Below, in pieces: positions 8,100 to 16,413 of a DNA stretch of 64,000 nt; the first letter of the stretch is position 1, and the number at the start of each line of letters is the position of its first letter. The stretch comes from Mycobacterium europaeum (lineage in GTDB: Bacteria > Actinomycetota > Actinomycetes > Mycobacteriales > Mycobacteriaceae). Under the pieces are notes generated by a model. That model was not told the origin of the DNA and did not search any database. It saw nothing but the letters and a program-made list of their open reading frames with translations. The stretch lies in contig NZ_LQOU01000041.1 in the NCBI RefSeq assembly GCF_002102155.1, forward strand, positions 49,795 to 113,794, given 5' to 3'. A program made the translations under genes and the position numbers.

Positions 8100-8760
8100 C
8101 GAGCACCGCCCGCAGCTCGTCGACGGTTGCGGCGTGCGTCACCACCGTGGGCCCGGCGGCCGTCGCACCGTCGGGGAAATCGTCGCGCCCGTAACCCCAG
8201 CCCACCACCACGGTGTCGATGCCGTGGGCCGCCGCGCCGTGCACGTCGTGGCTGCGGTCGCCGACCATGAGCACCCGCTCGGGCAGCGGCCGCAGCTGGT
8301 CGAGCGCGTGCTCGAGCACCTCGACCTTGGTCTTGCGGGAGCCGTCCGGGCTCGCCCCGGCGATCACCTCGAAATGCTGGTCGAGCCCGAAATGGGCGAG
8401 GATCCGCCGGGCCGTCGGCTCCAGCTTCGAGGTGGCCACCGCCAGCCGGACACCGGCGGCCTTCAGGTCGGCCAGCAGCGGCTCGATGCCCTCGAACAGG
8501 GTGTTCATCGCCCAGCCCCGGCTGCCGTATTCGGCGCGGAAGGCGGCGATCGCCGGCTCGGCGTCCTCGCCCAGCATGGAGCGGAAGGTGTCGTCCATCG
8601 GCGGCCCCACGATCCGTCCCACCAGGTCGCCGTCTGGCACCGCGACGCCGACGTGGTCGAGGGCGTGCAGGAAGCTGGCCACGATGCCCTCCGCGGAGTC
8701 GGTGAGCGTGCCGTCGAGGTCGAAGATCACCAGCTGGGCCGTCAAGGTCGTGCCTGTCAC
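8092..8760 (-). CDS. ptkA: HAD-family protein tyrosine kinase PtkA-like (short form)
   Basis: 222 residues as called. HAD motif I is FDLDGTLTDS (nucleophile Asp14), motif II is VATSK, and the acidic motif is MVGDRSHDV; cap-region residues lie between. The M. tuberculosis homologue (Rv2232) is a tyrosine kinase of this fold that phosphorylates PtpA, and the ptkA-ptpA overlap supports the same pairing. The GTG at 8760 leaves only 13 residues before the catalytic Asp, whereas M. tuberculosis PtkA has a disordered extension of about 80. The frame stays open upstream antisense to cobC, so a longer start is possible but would invade that gene. The HAD assignment is firm; kinase activity is inferred. 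Confidence 0.9.
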   Translation of the reverse strand: MTGTTLTAQLVIFDLDGTLTDSAEGIVASFLHALDHVGVAVPDGDLVGRIVGPPMDDTFRSMLGEDAEPAIAAFRAEYGSRGWAMNTLFEGIEPLLADLKAAGVRLAVATSKLEPTARRILAHFGLDQHFEVIAGASPDGSRKTKVEVLEHALDQLRPLPERVLMVGDRSHDVHGAAAHGIDTVVVGWGYGRDDFPDGATAAGPTVVTHAATVDELRAVLGV

Positions 8761-8841
8761 CTCACCATTGTCCTCGATGGGCCGGGGTGGGTGCGACGGT
8801 GTCGCTGCCACGCGCGAAAGCGGCCCACTAGTGTTTCTCGG

Positions 8842-9870
8842 ATGGCGAGTCTGAACCTGACCCCGCCTGCGGTGCGCTACCACGGTGATCAGGCCGTCGC
8901 ACCCGGGATGCTGGATTTCGCCGTCAACGTCCGTCACGCCCAACCGACCGAGTGGCTGATGCGGCGGCTGGCCGCCCGGTTGACCGATCTGGCGCGCTAC
9001 CCCGGCGCACAGGACGTGCGGGCGGCGCAGGACGCGGTCGCCGAGCGGCACGCCCGCGCCCGCGACGAGGTGCTCCCGCTGGCCGGCGCGGCGGAGGGGT
9101 TCGCATTGTTGCCCAACCTGCGTCCGGCGCGGGCGGCGATCGTCGCGCCCTCGTTCACCGAGCCGGCGGACGCGCTGAGCGCCGCCGGGGTGCGCGTGCA
9201 CCACGTCGTGCTCGAGCCGCCCTTCGCCCTGGACGGTGTGACCGTCCCCGAGGACGCCGACCTCGTGGTGGTGGGCAACCCGACCAACCCGACGTCGGTG
9301 CTGCACAGCCGCGAGCAGCTCCTCGCGTTGCGCCGGCCGGGGCGGATCCTGGTGATCGACGAGGCGTTCGCGGATTCCATTCCGGGCGAACCCGAGTCGC
9401 TCGCCGATGTGTCGCTGCCCGACGTGCTGGTGCTGCGCAGCCTGACCAAGACGTGGGCGCTGGCCGGGCTGCGGGTGGGCTACGCTCTGGGCTCGCCGGA
9501 GGTGTTGGCCCGCTTGACGGCTCAGCGCGCCCACTGGCCGGTGGGGACGCTGCAGCTGACGGCCATCGCGGCATGTTGCGGCCGGCAGGCCGTCACCGAA
9601 GCGGCGGCCGGTGCGGTGCGGTTGGCCGAGCTGCGCGCCGAGATGGTGGCCGGGCTGGCCTCGGTGGGCGCCGAGGTGGTCGACGGCCGGGCCCCGTTCG
9701 TGTTGTTCCGCATGCCGGACGCCGCGCTGATTCGAAAGAGACTGCAAGACAAGGGGATTGCTATCCGTCGCTGTGATACGTTCGTCGGCCTGGACGAGCG
9801 CTACCTGCGGGCCGCGGTGCGCCGCGAGTGGCCGCTGCTGGTCGAGGCGATTGCGGAGGTGCGCCGGTGA
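8842..9870 (+). CDS. cobC: PLP-dependent aminotransferase CobC (Rv2231c-like)
   Basis: 342-residue fold-type I aminotransferase of the histidinol-phosphate aminotransferase/CobC group. The PLP lysine is Lys203 in SLTKTWALAGLRVGY; VGNPTNPTS and VIDEAFADS are the cofactor-contact motifs. CobC/CobD-type decarboxylases make the (R)-1-amino-2-propanol phosphate arm of cobalamin; whether this one is a decarboxylase or a transaminase is not visible. The ATG at 8842 is divergent from ptkA with an 81-base gap. The TGA overlaps the NIF3 GTG (GTGA), starting a four-gene overlapping run. Confidence 0.9.
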   Translation: MASLNLTPPAVRYHGDQAVAPGMLDFAVNVRHAQPTEWLMRRLAARLTDLARYPGAQDVRAAQDAVAERHARARDEVLPLAGAAEGFALLPNLRPARAAIVAPSFTEPADALSAAGVRVHHVVLEPPFALDGVTVPEDADLVVVGNPTNPTSVLHSREQLLALRRPGRILVIDEAFADSIPGEPESLADVSLPDVLVLRSLTKTWALAGLRVGYALGSPEVLARLTAQRAHWPVGTLQLTAIAACCGRQAVTEAAAGAVRLAELRAEMVAGLASVGAEVVDGRAPFVLFRMPDAALIRKRLQDKGIAIRRCDTFVGLDERYLRAAVRREWPLLVEAIAEVRR

Positions 9871-11021
9871 GCGTGCGGCTGGCCGACGTCATCGGGGTGC
9901 TGGACGAGGCCTACCCACCTCGGCTGGCCGAATCGTGGGACTCGGTGGGCCTGGTGTGCGGCGACCCCGACGACGCGCTGGAGTCGGTGACCGTTGCGGT
10001 GGACGCGACGCCCGCGGTCGTCGCCGAGGTTCCCGAAGGCGGCCTGTTGCTGGCCCATCACCCGCTGTTGCTGCGGGGGGTCGACACGGTGGCGGCCAGC
10101 ACCCCCAAGGGCGCGCTGGTGCACCGCCTGATCCGCACGGGTCGTTCGCTGTTCACCGCGCACACCAACGCCGACTCGGCCTCACCGGGCGTGTCCGACG
10201 CGCTGGCGCAGGCCCTCGGCCTGACCGTGGAAGCGGCCCTGGAGCCGCGAACCGCGGCCCCCGACCTCGACAAGTGGGTGATCTACGTGCCGCGCGAGAA
10301 CGCGGACGCGGTGCGGGCGGCCGTGTTCGAGGCCGGCGCCGGGCACATCGGCGACTACTCGCACTGCAGTTGGACCGTCACCGGCATCGGGCAGTTCCTG
10401 CCGCACGAAGGCGCCTCACCCGCGGTGGGCAGCGTCGGAACCGTCGAGACGGTGGCCGAAGACCGGTTCGAGGTCATCGCGCCCGCGCGGATCCGGGTGG
10501 CCGTGCTGGCGGCGATGCGCGCCGCCCACCCCTACGAGGAGCCGGCATTCGACATCTTCGCGTTGCTGCCCGCGCCCGGCGACACCGGCCTGGGCCGCAT
10601 CGGCACCCTGCCCCGCCCCGAACCGCTGCGCGACTTCGTGTCCCGCGTCGGCGCCGCCCTGCCCCCGACGGCGTGGGGGGTCCGCGCGGCGGGCGACCCC
10701 GACATGCCGGTCTCCCGGGTCGCCGTCTGCGGCGGCGCGGGGGATTCGCTGCTGGCGACCGCGGACCGCGCCGGTGTGCACGCCTACGTCACGGCCGACC
10801 TGCGGCACCATCCGGCCGACGAGCATCGGCGGGCCTCCGGGGTGGCGCTGGTCGACGTGGCGCACTGGGCCAGCGAATTTCCCTGGTGCGACCAGGCCGC
10901 CGACCTGCTGCGGTCCCGTTTCGGTGCGGCCCTGTCGGTGCGGGTGTGCACCATCCGCACCGACCCCTGGAACATGGGGCATACGGCGGAGCCCGCCGAC
11001 GAGACCGGGAGTGAAAAGTGA
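9867..11021 (+). CDS. NIF3-like dinuclear metal centre protein (Rv2230c-like)
   Basis: 384-residue NIF3/GTP cyclohydrolase I type 2 family protein. Metal-ligand motifs are LLAHHPLLLRG near the N-terminus, HTNADSAS, and DVAHWASE near the C-terminus. The central insert with HPYEEPAFDIFAL is the PII/CutA-like domain of long members. The biochemical role in bacteria is uncertain, and the GTP cyclohydrolase label is only nominal. It starts with GTG overlapping cobC by 4 bases and ends overlapping the next gene by one base, so it is co-expressed with both neighbours. Confidence 0.93.
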   Translation: MSVRLADVIGVLDEAYPPRLAESWDSVGLVCGDPDDALESVTVAVDATPAVVAEVPEGGLLLAHHPLLLRGVDTVAASTPKGALVHRLIRTGRSLFTAHTNADSASPGVSDALAQALGLTVEAALEPRTAAPDLDKWVIYVPRENADAVRAAVFEAGAGHIGDYSHCSWTVTGIGQFLPHEGASPAVGSVGTVETVAEDRFEVIAPARIRVAVLAAMRAAHPYEEPAFDIFALLPAPGDTGLGRIGTLPRPEPLRDFVSRVGAALPPTAWGVRAAGDPDMPVSRVAVCGGAGDSLLATADRAGVHAYVTADLRHHPADEHRRASGVALVDVAHWASEFPWCDQAADLLRSRFGAALSVRVCTIRTDPWNMGHTAEPADETGSEK

Positions 11022-11758
11022 TGAAGGCCGAAATCGCGCAGCAGCGTTCGCTGCTCGAGCTGTCGAAGCTGGACGCCGAGCTGGCCCGCATCTCGCACCG
11101 GGCCAGCCACCTGGCGGAGCAACAGGCCTGCGAACGGTTGCAGGGCGAGCTCGACGCCGCCGGTGACCGGGTGGGCGCCATTCGAATCGCGTTGGAGGAC
11201 ATCGACGTCCAGGTGTCGCGGCTGGAATCCGAGATCGAGGCGGTCCGGCAGCGCGAAGACCGCGACCGGTCCTTGCTGCAGTCCGGTACCACCGACGCCA
11301 AGCAGCTGTCGGATCTGCAGCACGAGCTGGAGACCCTGACCCGGCGCCAGGCCAGCCTGGAGGATTCGCTGTTGGAGGTGATGGAACGCCGCGAGGAGCT
11401 GCAGGCCCAGCTCGATGCGGCGCGCGGCACCGTCGAGGCGCTGGAGGCCGAATTGGCGGGCGCCCGGCAGGCTCTCGACGCCGCGGTCGCCGAGATCAGC
11501 GAGGCCCGTCAGGCGCATTCCGCGCGACGCGACACCCTGACCGCGGCGCTGGACCCCGCCCTGTCCGCGCTCTACGAACGGCAGCGCGCCGGGGGAGGGC
11601 CGGGCGCCGGGCCGCTGCTGGGACGCCGCTGCGGTGCGTGCCGGCTCGAGATCGACCGCGGCGAGATGTCCCGCATCTCCGCCGCCGCCGAGGACGACGT
11701 GGTGCGCTGCCCGGAGTGTGGCGCGATCCTGTTGCGGGTCAAGGGGCTCGACCAGTGA
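11021..11758 (+). CDS. Coiled-coil zinc-ribbon protein (Rv2229c-like)
   Basis: 245 residues. About residues 5-185 are heptad-rich coiled coil (Glu/Gln/Ala/Leu), followed by a C4 zinc ribbon formed by CGACRLEI and CPECGAIL. This matches the YbjQ/HP0958 (FlgZ-like) family; HP0958 binds RNA and sigma-54 partners in Helicobacter, but the mycobacterial role is unknown. I chose ATG 11021 over GTG 11018 because GGGAG lies nine bases upstream and the length then equals Rv2229c. The last 4 bases overlap the RNase H gene. Confidence 0.92.
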   Translation: MKAEIAQQRSLLELSKLDAELARISHRASHLAEQQACERLQGELDAAGDRVGAIRIALEDIDVQVSRLESEIEAVRQREDRDRSLLQSGTTDAKQLSDLQHELETLTRRQASLEDSLLEVMERREELQAQLDAARGTVEALEAELAGARQALDAAVAEISEARQAHSARRDTLTAALDPALSALYERQRAGGGPGAGPLLGRRCGACRLEIDRGEMSRISAAAEDDVVRCPECGAILLRVKGLDQ

Positions 11759-12876
11759 AAGTGGTGATCGAGGCCGACGGCGGGTCGCGCGGCAACCCCG
11801 GCCCGGCCGGCTACGGCGCCGTGGTCTGGACCGCGGACCGCTCGACCGTGCTGGCCGAGACCAAGCAGGCCATCGGCCGGGCCACCAACAACGTGGCCGA
11901 ATACCGCGGCCTGCTGGCCGGTTTGGGCGACGCCCTCGAGCTCGGCGCCACCGAGGCCGCGGTCTTCCTGGACTCCAAGCTGTTGGTCGAGCAGATGTCG
12001 GGCCGGTGGAAGGTCAAGCACCCCGACCTCATCGAACTGCACGGGCAGGCCCGCAAGCTGGCGGCGCGGTTCGACCGGATCGCCTACACGTGGATTCCGC
12101 GGGACCGCAACTCCTACGCCGATCGGCTGGCCAACGAGGCGATGGACGCCGCCGCCGGCGACCCGGTGCAGGAACCCCGGCAGCCCGCGGCCGAGCCCGC
12201 GAAAACCGCTGCGCCGCAATCGCCGCAGGCTCCCGGCTGGACCGGTGCGCGCGGCACCCCGACCCGGCTGCTGTTGCTGCGACACGGCCAGACCGAGCTG
12301 TCGGCGCAGCGCCGCTATTCGGGCCGCGGCAACCCGGCCCTCACCGAGGTGGGTCGCCGGCAGGCCGACGCCGCGGCGCGTTACCTGGCGCAGCGCGGGG
12401 GGATCTCCGCGGTGTTCGCCTCGCCGCTGCAGCGGGCCTACGACACCGCGGCCAGGGCCGCCAAAGCGCTCGGCCAGGACGTGACCGTCGACGACGATTT
12501 GATCGAGACCGACTTCGGCGCCTGGGAGGGACTGACCTTTGGCGAGGCCGCCGAGCGCGACCCGGAACTGCACGGCCGCTGGCTGCGCGACACCGGCACC
12601 ACGCCACCGGGCGGGGAAAGCTTCGACGACGTGCTCGAGCGGGTCGTCCGGGCGCGCGAACGCATCATCGCCACGCACCCGGGCACGACGGTGCTGGTGG
12701 TCTCGCACGTGACGCCGATCAAGATGCTGCTGCGGCTGGCGCTGGAGGCCGGGCCGGGCATCCTGTACCGGCTGCACCTCGACCTGGCGTCGTTGAGCAT
12801 CGCCGAGTTCTATCCCGACGGTGCGTCCTCCGTGCGGCTGGTGAACCAGACCGGATACCTTTACCACCAGGTATGA
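11755..12876 (+). CDS. Bifunctional RNase HI / acid phosphatase (Rv2228c-like)
   Basis: 373-residue fusion. Residues 1-136 form an RNase HI domain with catalytic Asp8 (ADGGSRGNPGP), Glu49 (NNVAEYRG), Asp73 (FLDSKLLVEQ) and Asp123. A Pro/Ala linker (about 137-168) leads to a histidine phosphatase domain with RHG at 176-178 (LLLRHGQTE) and a second histidine in VVSHVTPIK. The C-terminal half is of CobC alpha-ribazole phosphatase type, linking it to cobalamin synthesis, while the N-terminal half degrades RNA in RNA-DNA hybrids. GTG 11755 overlaps the preceding stop (GTGA). It is the fourth gene of the coupled run from cobC. Confidence 0.95.
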   Translation: MKVVIEADGGSRGNPGPAGYGAVVWTADRSTVLAETKQAIGRATNNVAEYRGLLAGLGDALELGATEAAVFLDSKLLVEQMSGRWKVKHPDLIELHGQARKLAARFDRIAYTWIPRDRNSYADRLANEAMDAAAGDPVQEPRQPAAEPAKTAAPQSPQAPGWTGARGTPTRLLLLRHGQTELSAQRRYSGRGNPALTEVGRRQADAAARYLAQRGGISAVFASPLQRAYDTAARAAKALGQDVTVDDDLIETDFGAWEGLTFGEAAERDPELHGRWLRDTGTTPPGGESFDDVLERVVRARERIIATHPGTTVLVVSHVTPIKMLLRLALEAGPGILYRLHLDLASLSIAEFYPDGASSVRLVNQTGYLYHQV

Positions 12877-12886
12877 GGAGACGTCG

Positions 12887-13468
12887 ATGCAGCCGTCCGA
12901 GCCGACCCGTGTAGCCGTTCCCGCGGATGTCCGGGCGCGGGTGATGCCGGCGGTGCTCGACGAGCTGACCCGTTGGGGCGTCGAGCGGTTCAGCATCGAG
13001 GCCCTGGCCGAGCGCCACCACCTCGATGCGGCGATGGTCTACCGGTACTGGGGAGATCGACGTCAGCTCATCGTCGATGCGGTGCTCTCCGATGTCGAGA
13101 CGGTGAGTTCCGGGATCGACACCGGCTCCTTGCGCGGGGATCTGCGGGCCTTCGTCGGCAAGGTGACCGGTCGGATCAACAGCGAGGTCGGCCGCACATT
13201 GATGCGCGCGCTCGTGATGGACCGGCGCGGTGGGCACGACGAAGCCACCCGGTTGAGGTTCTTCAGGGCGCATTTCGCGGCGATGCGCGGGGTGGTGGAC
13301 CGGGCCAGGGAGCGGGGCGAACTGCGCGACGGCGTCAACACCCTGGCGGCGGTCCAGATCGTGTTGTCACCGCTCTACATTCGGGTCCTGTACTCCGACG
13401 TTCCCGTCGACGACGAGTATTGTGCGGCCATCGTCGACATGGCGTGGCACGCGCTCGCGCGGAAATAG
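12887..13468 (+). CDS. TetR family transcriptional regulator
   Basis: 193 residues. The N-terminal helix-turn-helix (about 20-65) includes VERFSIEALAERHHLDAAMVYRYWGDR, typical of TetR. The C-terminal domain is all-helical and ligand-binding; the ligand is unknown. The ATG at 12887 has GAGGAG six bases upstream and lies 10 bases after the RNase H stop, so it may be read from that operon. It is the first gene not expected from M. tuberculosis synteny and converges on the Esp-like cluster, a plausible but unproven target. Confidence 0.88.
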   Translation: MQPSEPTRVAVPADVRARVMPAVLDELTRWGVERFSIEALAERHHLDAAMVYRYWGDRRQLIVDAVLSDVETVSSGIDTGSLRGDLRAFVGKVTGRINSEVGRTLMRALVMDRRGGHDEATRLRFFRAHFAAMRGVVDRARERGELRDGVNTLAAVQIVLSPLYIRVLYSDVPVDDEYCAAIVDMAWHALARK

Positions 13469-13513
13469 CCCGCCCCGAGCGGGTGGACGGACTCCCCGCC
13501 CGGGTCGTTGCCG

Positions 13514-13897
13514 CTACCGCGATTCCGTCCCCGTAGCCGGCATCGTGTCCCTCACCGGCCGCATCGCTTCTTCGAGCGAATCGGCAAAACCGGCCAGCGA
13601 TTCCATGAACCGCTCCTGCTGCGCTTCGACGGCGGCCGTGGCGAGGGCCTGCGCCTCGCGCATTGCTTCGTTGACACGCTGAGCCACGGTTTCGGCGCCC
13701 AGTCGCAGCAAGCCATCTTCGATATGCAGGCCGGTCAGCCACTGGCGTCCATCGACGGTGACCCGCACGGTGTTGGCCTCGTCGGTGCCCCTGAAGGTTT
13801 GCGCCCTGAGGTTGTGCGCCTCTTCGTCCACCATCGACTGGATCTGTTGTGTCTGGCGCATGACTTCGGCCACTTGCGGGTGCGTCTCGGTGCTCAC
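13514..13897 (-). CDS. EspL-like YbaB/EbfC-family protein of the ESX-1-like satellite
   Basis: 127 residues. It resembles ESX-1 EspL (Rv3880c) closely over the core: FRGTDEANTVRVTVDGRQWL, then TGLHIEDGLL and LGAETVAQRVNEAM, where EspL as I recall it has near-identical words. The fold is YbaB/EbfC. EspL is cytosolic and stabilises or pairs with ESX-1 substrates such as EspE/EspF/EspH, and it also affects gene expression. GTG start 13897 lies 33 bases after the EspH-like stop. It is the last gene of a five-gene minus-strand set. Assignment to the EspL family is strong; the partner is inferred. Confidence 0.87.
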   Translation of the reverse strand: MSTETHPQVAEVMRQTQQIQSMVDEEAHNLRAQTFRGTDEANTVRVTVDGRQWLTGLHIEDGLLRLGAETVAQRVNEAMREAQALATAAVEAQQERFMESLAGFADSLEEAMRPVRDTMPATGTESR

Positions 13898-13930
13898 TGG
13901 GCGTCCTCGCTGCCTGGGTTACTCGGGCGG

Positions 13931-14581
13931 TCAGACCTCATCGCTGAGGTACCGGGTGGCGAACACTTCCGCCTGTGCGGCCGCGGCCTGTTGCGGCGAC
14001 GGCAATTCCGTCACGCCGCCGCGCAGCGCCTCGGCGATAAATCCTTCGTCGTCGATTCCCAGCTCGTGAAAGCAATCGAGCACGAAGCTCTGCTGAATGG
14101 CGAGCGCCCGTTGTCGAGCCAGGTCCGCGATGGCAAGGATTTCGTCTGCCAGCCCAGACTCGGACATGTTGGTCACCGCCGGTGACAACTCGATCCGCAG
14201 CACCTTGCCGTCCATGGTCGCCGTCACCGAAACCGTCTCGGGGGGATTGACCACCGTGGCCGTCGGGCCGGCTTCCACGTCGTCCGCGGCGGGGGCCGAC
14301 TCGGCGACGCCGGCGTCGGTGGGCAGCACATCGATGAGGTCCGGCGCGGATCCGGTGCCGGCGGGCGGGGCAGGTTCGGAGGTGACCAGTGCGTCAATGG
14401 CCGACCGGCCCGTCGCGCCCTGACCGGCCTGGTCGCCGAAATCCAGGAACGCGCCGCTGTCTTGGCCGTACCCATCGCCGAAAGCCGAGCCGGCACCGTC
14501 GTCGGGACCGGCCTGGTCACCGAAGTCCAGAAATGCGAAACCCTGGTCGTTGTCGCCGGGCCGGTTCGGTGTGGTGCCCAA
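13931..14581 (-). CDS. EspH-like chaperone/accessory protein
   Basis: 216 residues. The C-terminal two-thirds match ESX-1 EspH (Rv3867): SVTATMDGKVLRIEL, then MSESGLADEILAIADLARQR, and finally QAEVFATRY near the end. The N-terminal part is acidic and low-complexity, with FLDFGDQAG repeated at residues 17-25 and 45-53. EspH is a cytosolic partner needed for export of EspE/EspF-type substrates, and the two genes read just before it are of those families. I chose TTG 14581 because AGAGAGG lies seven bases upstream and the N-terminus then resembles EspH; TTG 14605 would add eight residues. Confidence 0.87.
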   Translation of the reverse strand: MGTTPNRPGDNDQGFAFLDFGDQAGPDDGAGSAFGDGYGQDSGAFLDFGDQAGQGATGRSAIDALVTSEPAPPAGTGSAPDLIDVLPTDAGVAESAPAADDVEAGPTATVVNPPETVSVTATMDGKVLRIELSPAVTNMSESGLADEILAIADLARQRALAIQQSFVLDCFHELGIDDEGFIAEALRGGVTELPSPQQAAAAQAEVFATRYLSDEV

Positions 14582-14639
14582 TGTCGTACCTCTCTGGCGC
14601 TTCAACGGTCAGGTGGGAGTTCGCCGACGGCCGGCCATG

Positions 14640-14954
14640 TCATTCGTAAAGCATCTGCCGGTCCAGCTTTGCGCCCGACTGCTTGTCAACGCCGGTGTAC
14701 GCATCCGCCCCGGCGCGCAGTTTTTCGGATGCGTCGTTGCACACCGCAATCATGTTGTTGCAAGCGGATTCGCGTTCCCGCTCCGCCGCCTGCATGGCGA
14801 GGACGGAGTTGAAGGAGATGAAACCGTGGTCATACCAAAGCTTTCCGGCTCGTCCGGCGACCGCGGTGATCGCTTCGTCAAGCCGGCCCGCCGCCTCCTC
14901 CTGCTCGGCCGCCAACTGTCCCAGGTACTCGGGCGTGACTTGCAGCTTGGCCAT
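14640..14954 (-). CDS. EspF/EspC-like ESX-1 secretion-associated protein (DUF2580)
   Basis: 104 residues, the size of EspC (Rv3615c) and EspF (Rv3865). Family features are LQVTPEYLGQLAAEQ at the start, DHGFISFNSVL in the middle and AAxxY-like ADAYTGVD near the end. The last gives a YxxxD secretion signal (Tyr86, Asp90). It is expected to be a small helical ESX substrate co-exported with an EspA/EspE-type partner, which is encoded 12 bases upstream. ATG 14954 has GAGGAG eight bases upstream; GTG 14963 is a poorer alternative. Confidence 0.88.
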   Translation of the reverse strand: MAKLQVTPEYLGQLAAEQEEAAGRLDEAITAVAGRAGKLWYDHGFISFNSVLAMQAAERERESACNNMIAVCNDASEKLRAGADAYTGVDKQSGAKLDRQMLYE

Positions 14955-14966
14955 CGATCTCACTCC

Positions 14967-16163
14967 TCACCGCTCGCTGAGCCGTTGCGGGCCGCCGGCC
15001 GTGCCGGTCACCTTGTCGATGGGCGCCCGCTCTCCCTCTGCGGCCCCGCTCGCCGCACCGTCGAAGTCCGTCGCGACCACGTTCTCCCCGGCCGCAGCGG
15101 GCTCCCCGTCGGCGTCCGCCGCGGGGGCCGGGCGCGGCCTTGGCGAGGCTTTTGCGTCCGGCGCCCCGCCGGCCACTCGACTCGCCGCGGGCATGTTGTA
15201 GGCCGGTGCGACGCCCGCCGGCGCCAAGGCGCGTTCGGTTGGCCCTGTCGCCGGATACCCTCCGGACTCCGCGGTTTCGCCGGTGCCCGCGGCACCGGCG
15301 GATGGGGCGGCATGCCGCCGTCCGGGCGCCGGGGCCGGTGCCGCGCCGTCACCGCTGACTTCGTCGAACGGGCTCACCGTCGATCGCGGCGCGGGCGCGG
15401 CGGTCGACGGCGCGAAGGCGGAACCCGAGACGACCGCACTGTCGGCCACCTCTCGGTATCGAGCGCTGATGCCGTCAATCTTCCGCTTATTCTGCAGCGA
15501 TTCGTCCATCGACGCCGCGGTGATGAAGATGGCGACCGGCATGACTGCCGCGAAGGTCGCGAGCTGGAAGAGCAAGGATGCCTGCGGGCCCGAGACCCAT
15601 CTCAGGGTGCTGGCTATCGGGATAGCCGCGGTGAAAACCGCCCGGCACGCGGTCAGGGTGACTTTCGCGTTCTTGAGCCAGTCGGCTTCGTCGGCCAGGA
15701 TCGCCGCGATCTGCAGGTCGAGGTCGGACATCGCTGTCGCCCAATCCATTTGGGCGGCGTTGAGCGCGTTGTAGGCCTCGGCGGCATCGCCGGTCCACGA
15801 ATCGCTCTCAGCGGTCGCGTCCTTGAGGCTTTCCCACGCCAACTGGAACTTGTCGGAGCCCATCTGATAGTACTGGCCCTTGTCCGTACCGCTGCCGTGC
15901 AACAGCGTCAGCGCCGTCATGATCTGTATCCCGCGCTCAAGGATCACGCACTCTTTGCCGAAGGCGTCTTTGAGCGATTCCCCGCCCTCACGTCGCGGGC
16001 CGAATTTGTCCCCGGGGATCTTGTATTTGCCGCCGGCATAGCCCAGCTGCCCGAGTGCCAGGACAGCGTTGAAGGTGGCATCCCACGGGTTGCCCGAGAC
16101 ACCGGCTTTGATCGACGCGGCCACACTGAAGCCGGGCTTCCAATAGTCTGAGACCTTCGGCAT
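14967..16163 (-). CDS. EspE/EspA-like ESX-1 secretion-associated protein
   Basis: 398 residues. The central helical part has a WxG turn (Trp123-Gly125 in SWTGDAAEAYNAL) followed by SDLDLQIAAILADEA, corresponding to the WLG...ADLDRQL region of EspA/EspE. Two hydrophobic stretches follow (about 172-186 and 197-217). The C-terminal third is Ala/Pro/Gly-rich and disordered, ending with ERAPID (378-383), a motif found near the EspE C-terminus. Such proteins are secreted with EspC/EspF partners. ATG 16163 has only a weak upstream purine run. A 250-base gap separates it from the EspB-like gene. Confidence 0.85.
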   Translation of the reverse strand: MPKVSDYWKPGFSVAASIKAGVSGNPWDATFNAVLALGQLGYAGGKYKIPGDKFGPRREGGESLKDAFGKECVILERGIQIMTALTLLHGSGTDKGQYYQMGSDKFQLAWESLKDATAESDSWTGDAAEAYNALNAAQMDWATAMSDLDLQIAAILADEADWLKNAKVTLTACRAVFTAAIPIASTLRWVSGPQASLLFQLATFAAVMPVAIFITAASMDESLQNKRKIDGISARYREVADSAVVSGSAFAPSTAAPAPRSTVSPFDEVSGDGAAPAPAPGRRHAAPSAGAAGTGETAESGGYPATGPTERALAPAGVAPAYNMPAASRVAGGAPDAKASPRPRPAPAADADGEPAAAGENVVATDFDGAASGAAEGERAPIDKVTGTAGGPQRLSER

Positions 16164-16243
16164 CGCTACCCACTTTCCGCGCCGTCGAGCCGGGACCGCT
16201 TGCCGGTTATTCGACTTGAGCTTAACAATGCTCGCGTACCGCC

Positions 16244-16257
16244 GCGTTCGCGAACGC
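16244..16257. promoter_or_regulatory. Perfect 14-base palindrome in the EspB/EspE-like intergenic gap
   Basis: GCGTTCGCGAACGC is its own reverse complement and sits 81 bases upstream of the EspE-like start. The 250-base gap (16164-16413) is visibly more AT-rich than its surroundings and has no gene. It could hold a separate promoter for the espE-espF-espH-espL-like genes with this as an operator. No clear -10/-35 pair was found. Confidence 0.35.
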
Positions 16258-16413
16258 CAAACTGCGCCAATCGTTTTGACCCCTCGACACTTCTACGCAA
16301 CTGCGGTGTCGGCCGTTGTTCATCGACGGGTCACTCACGATGGCACCGCCGGTGACCGTTCGGAAAGTCTTTGGTGGGCCGCCCGTTCCGCGTTGCTCGG
16401 TGCCGGCTTTGGG

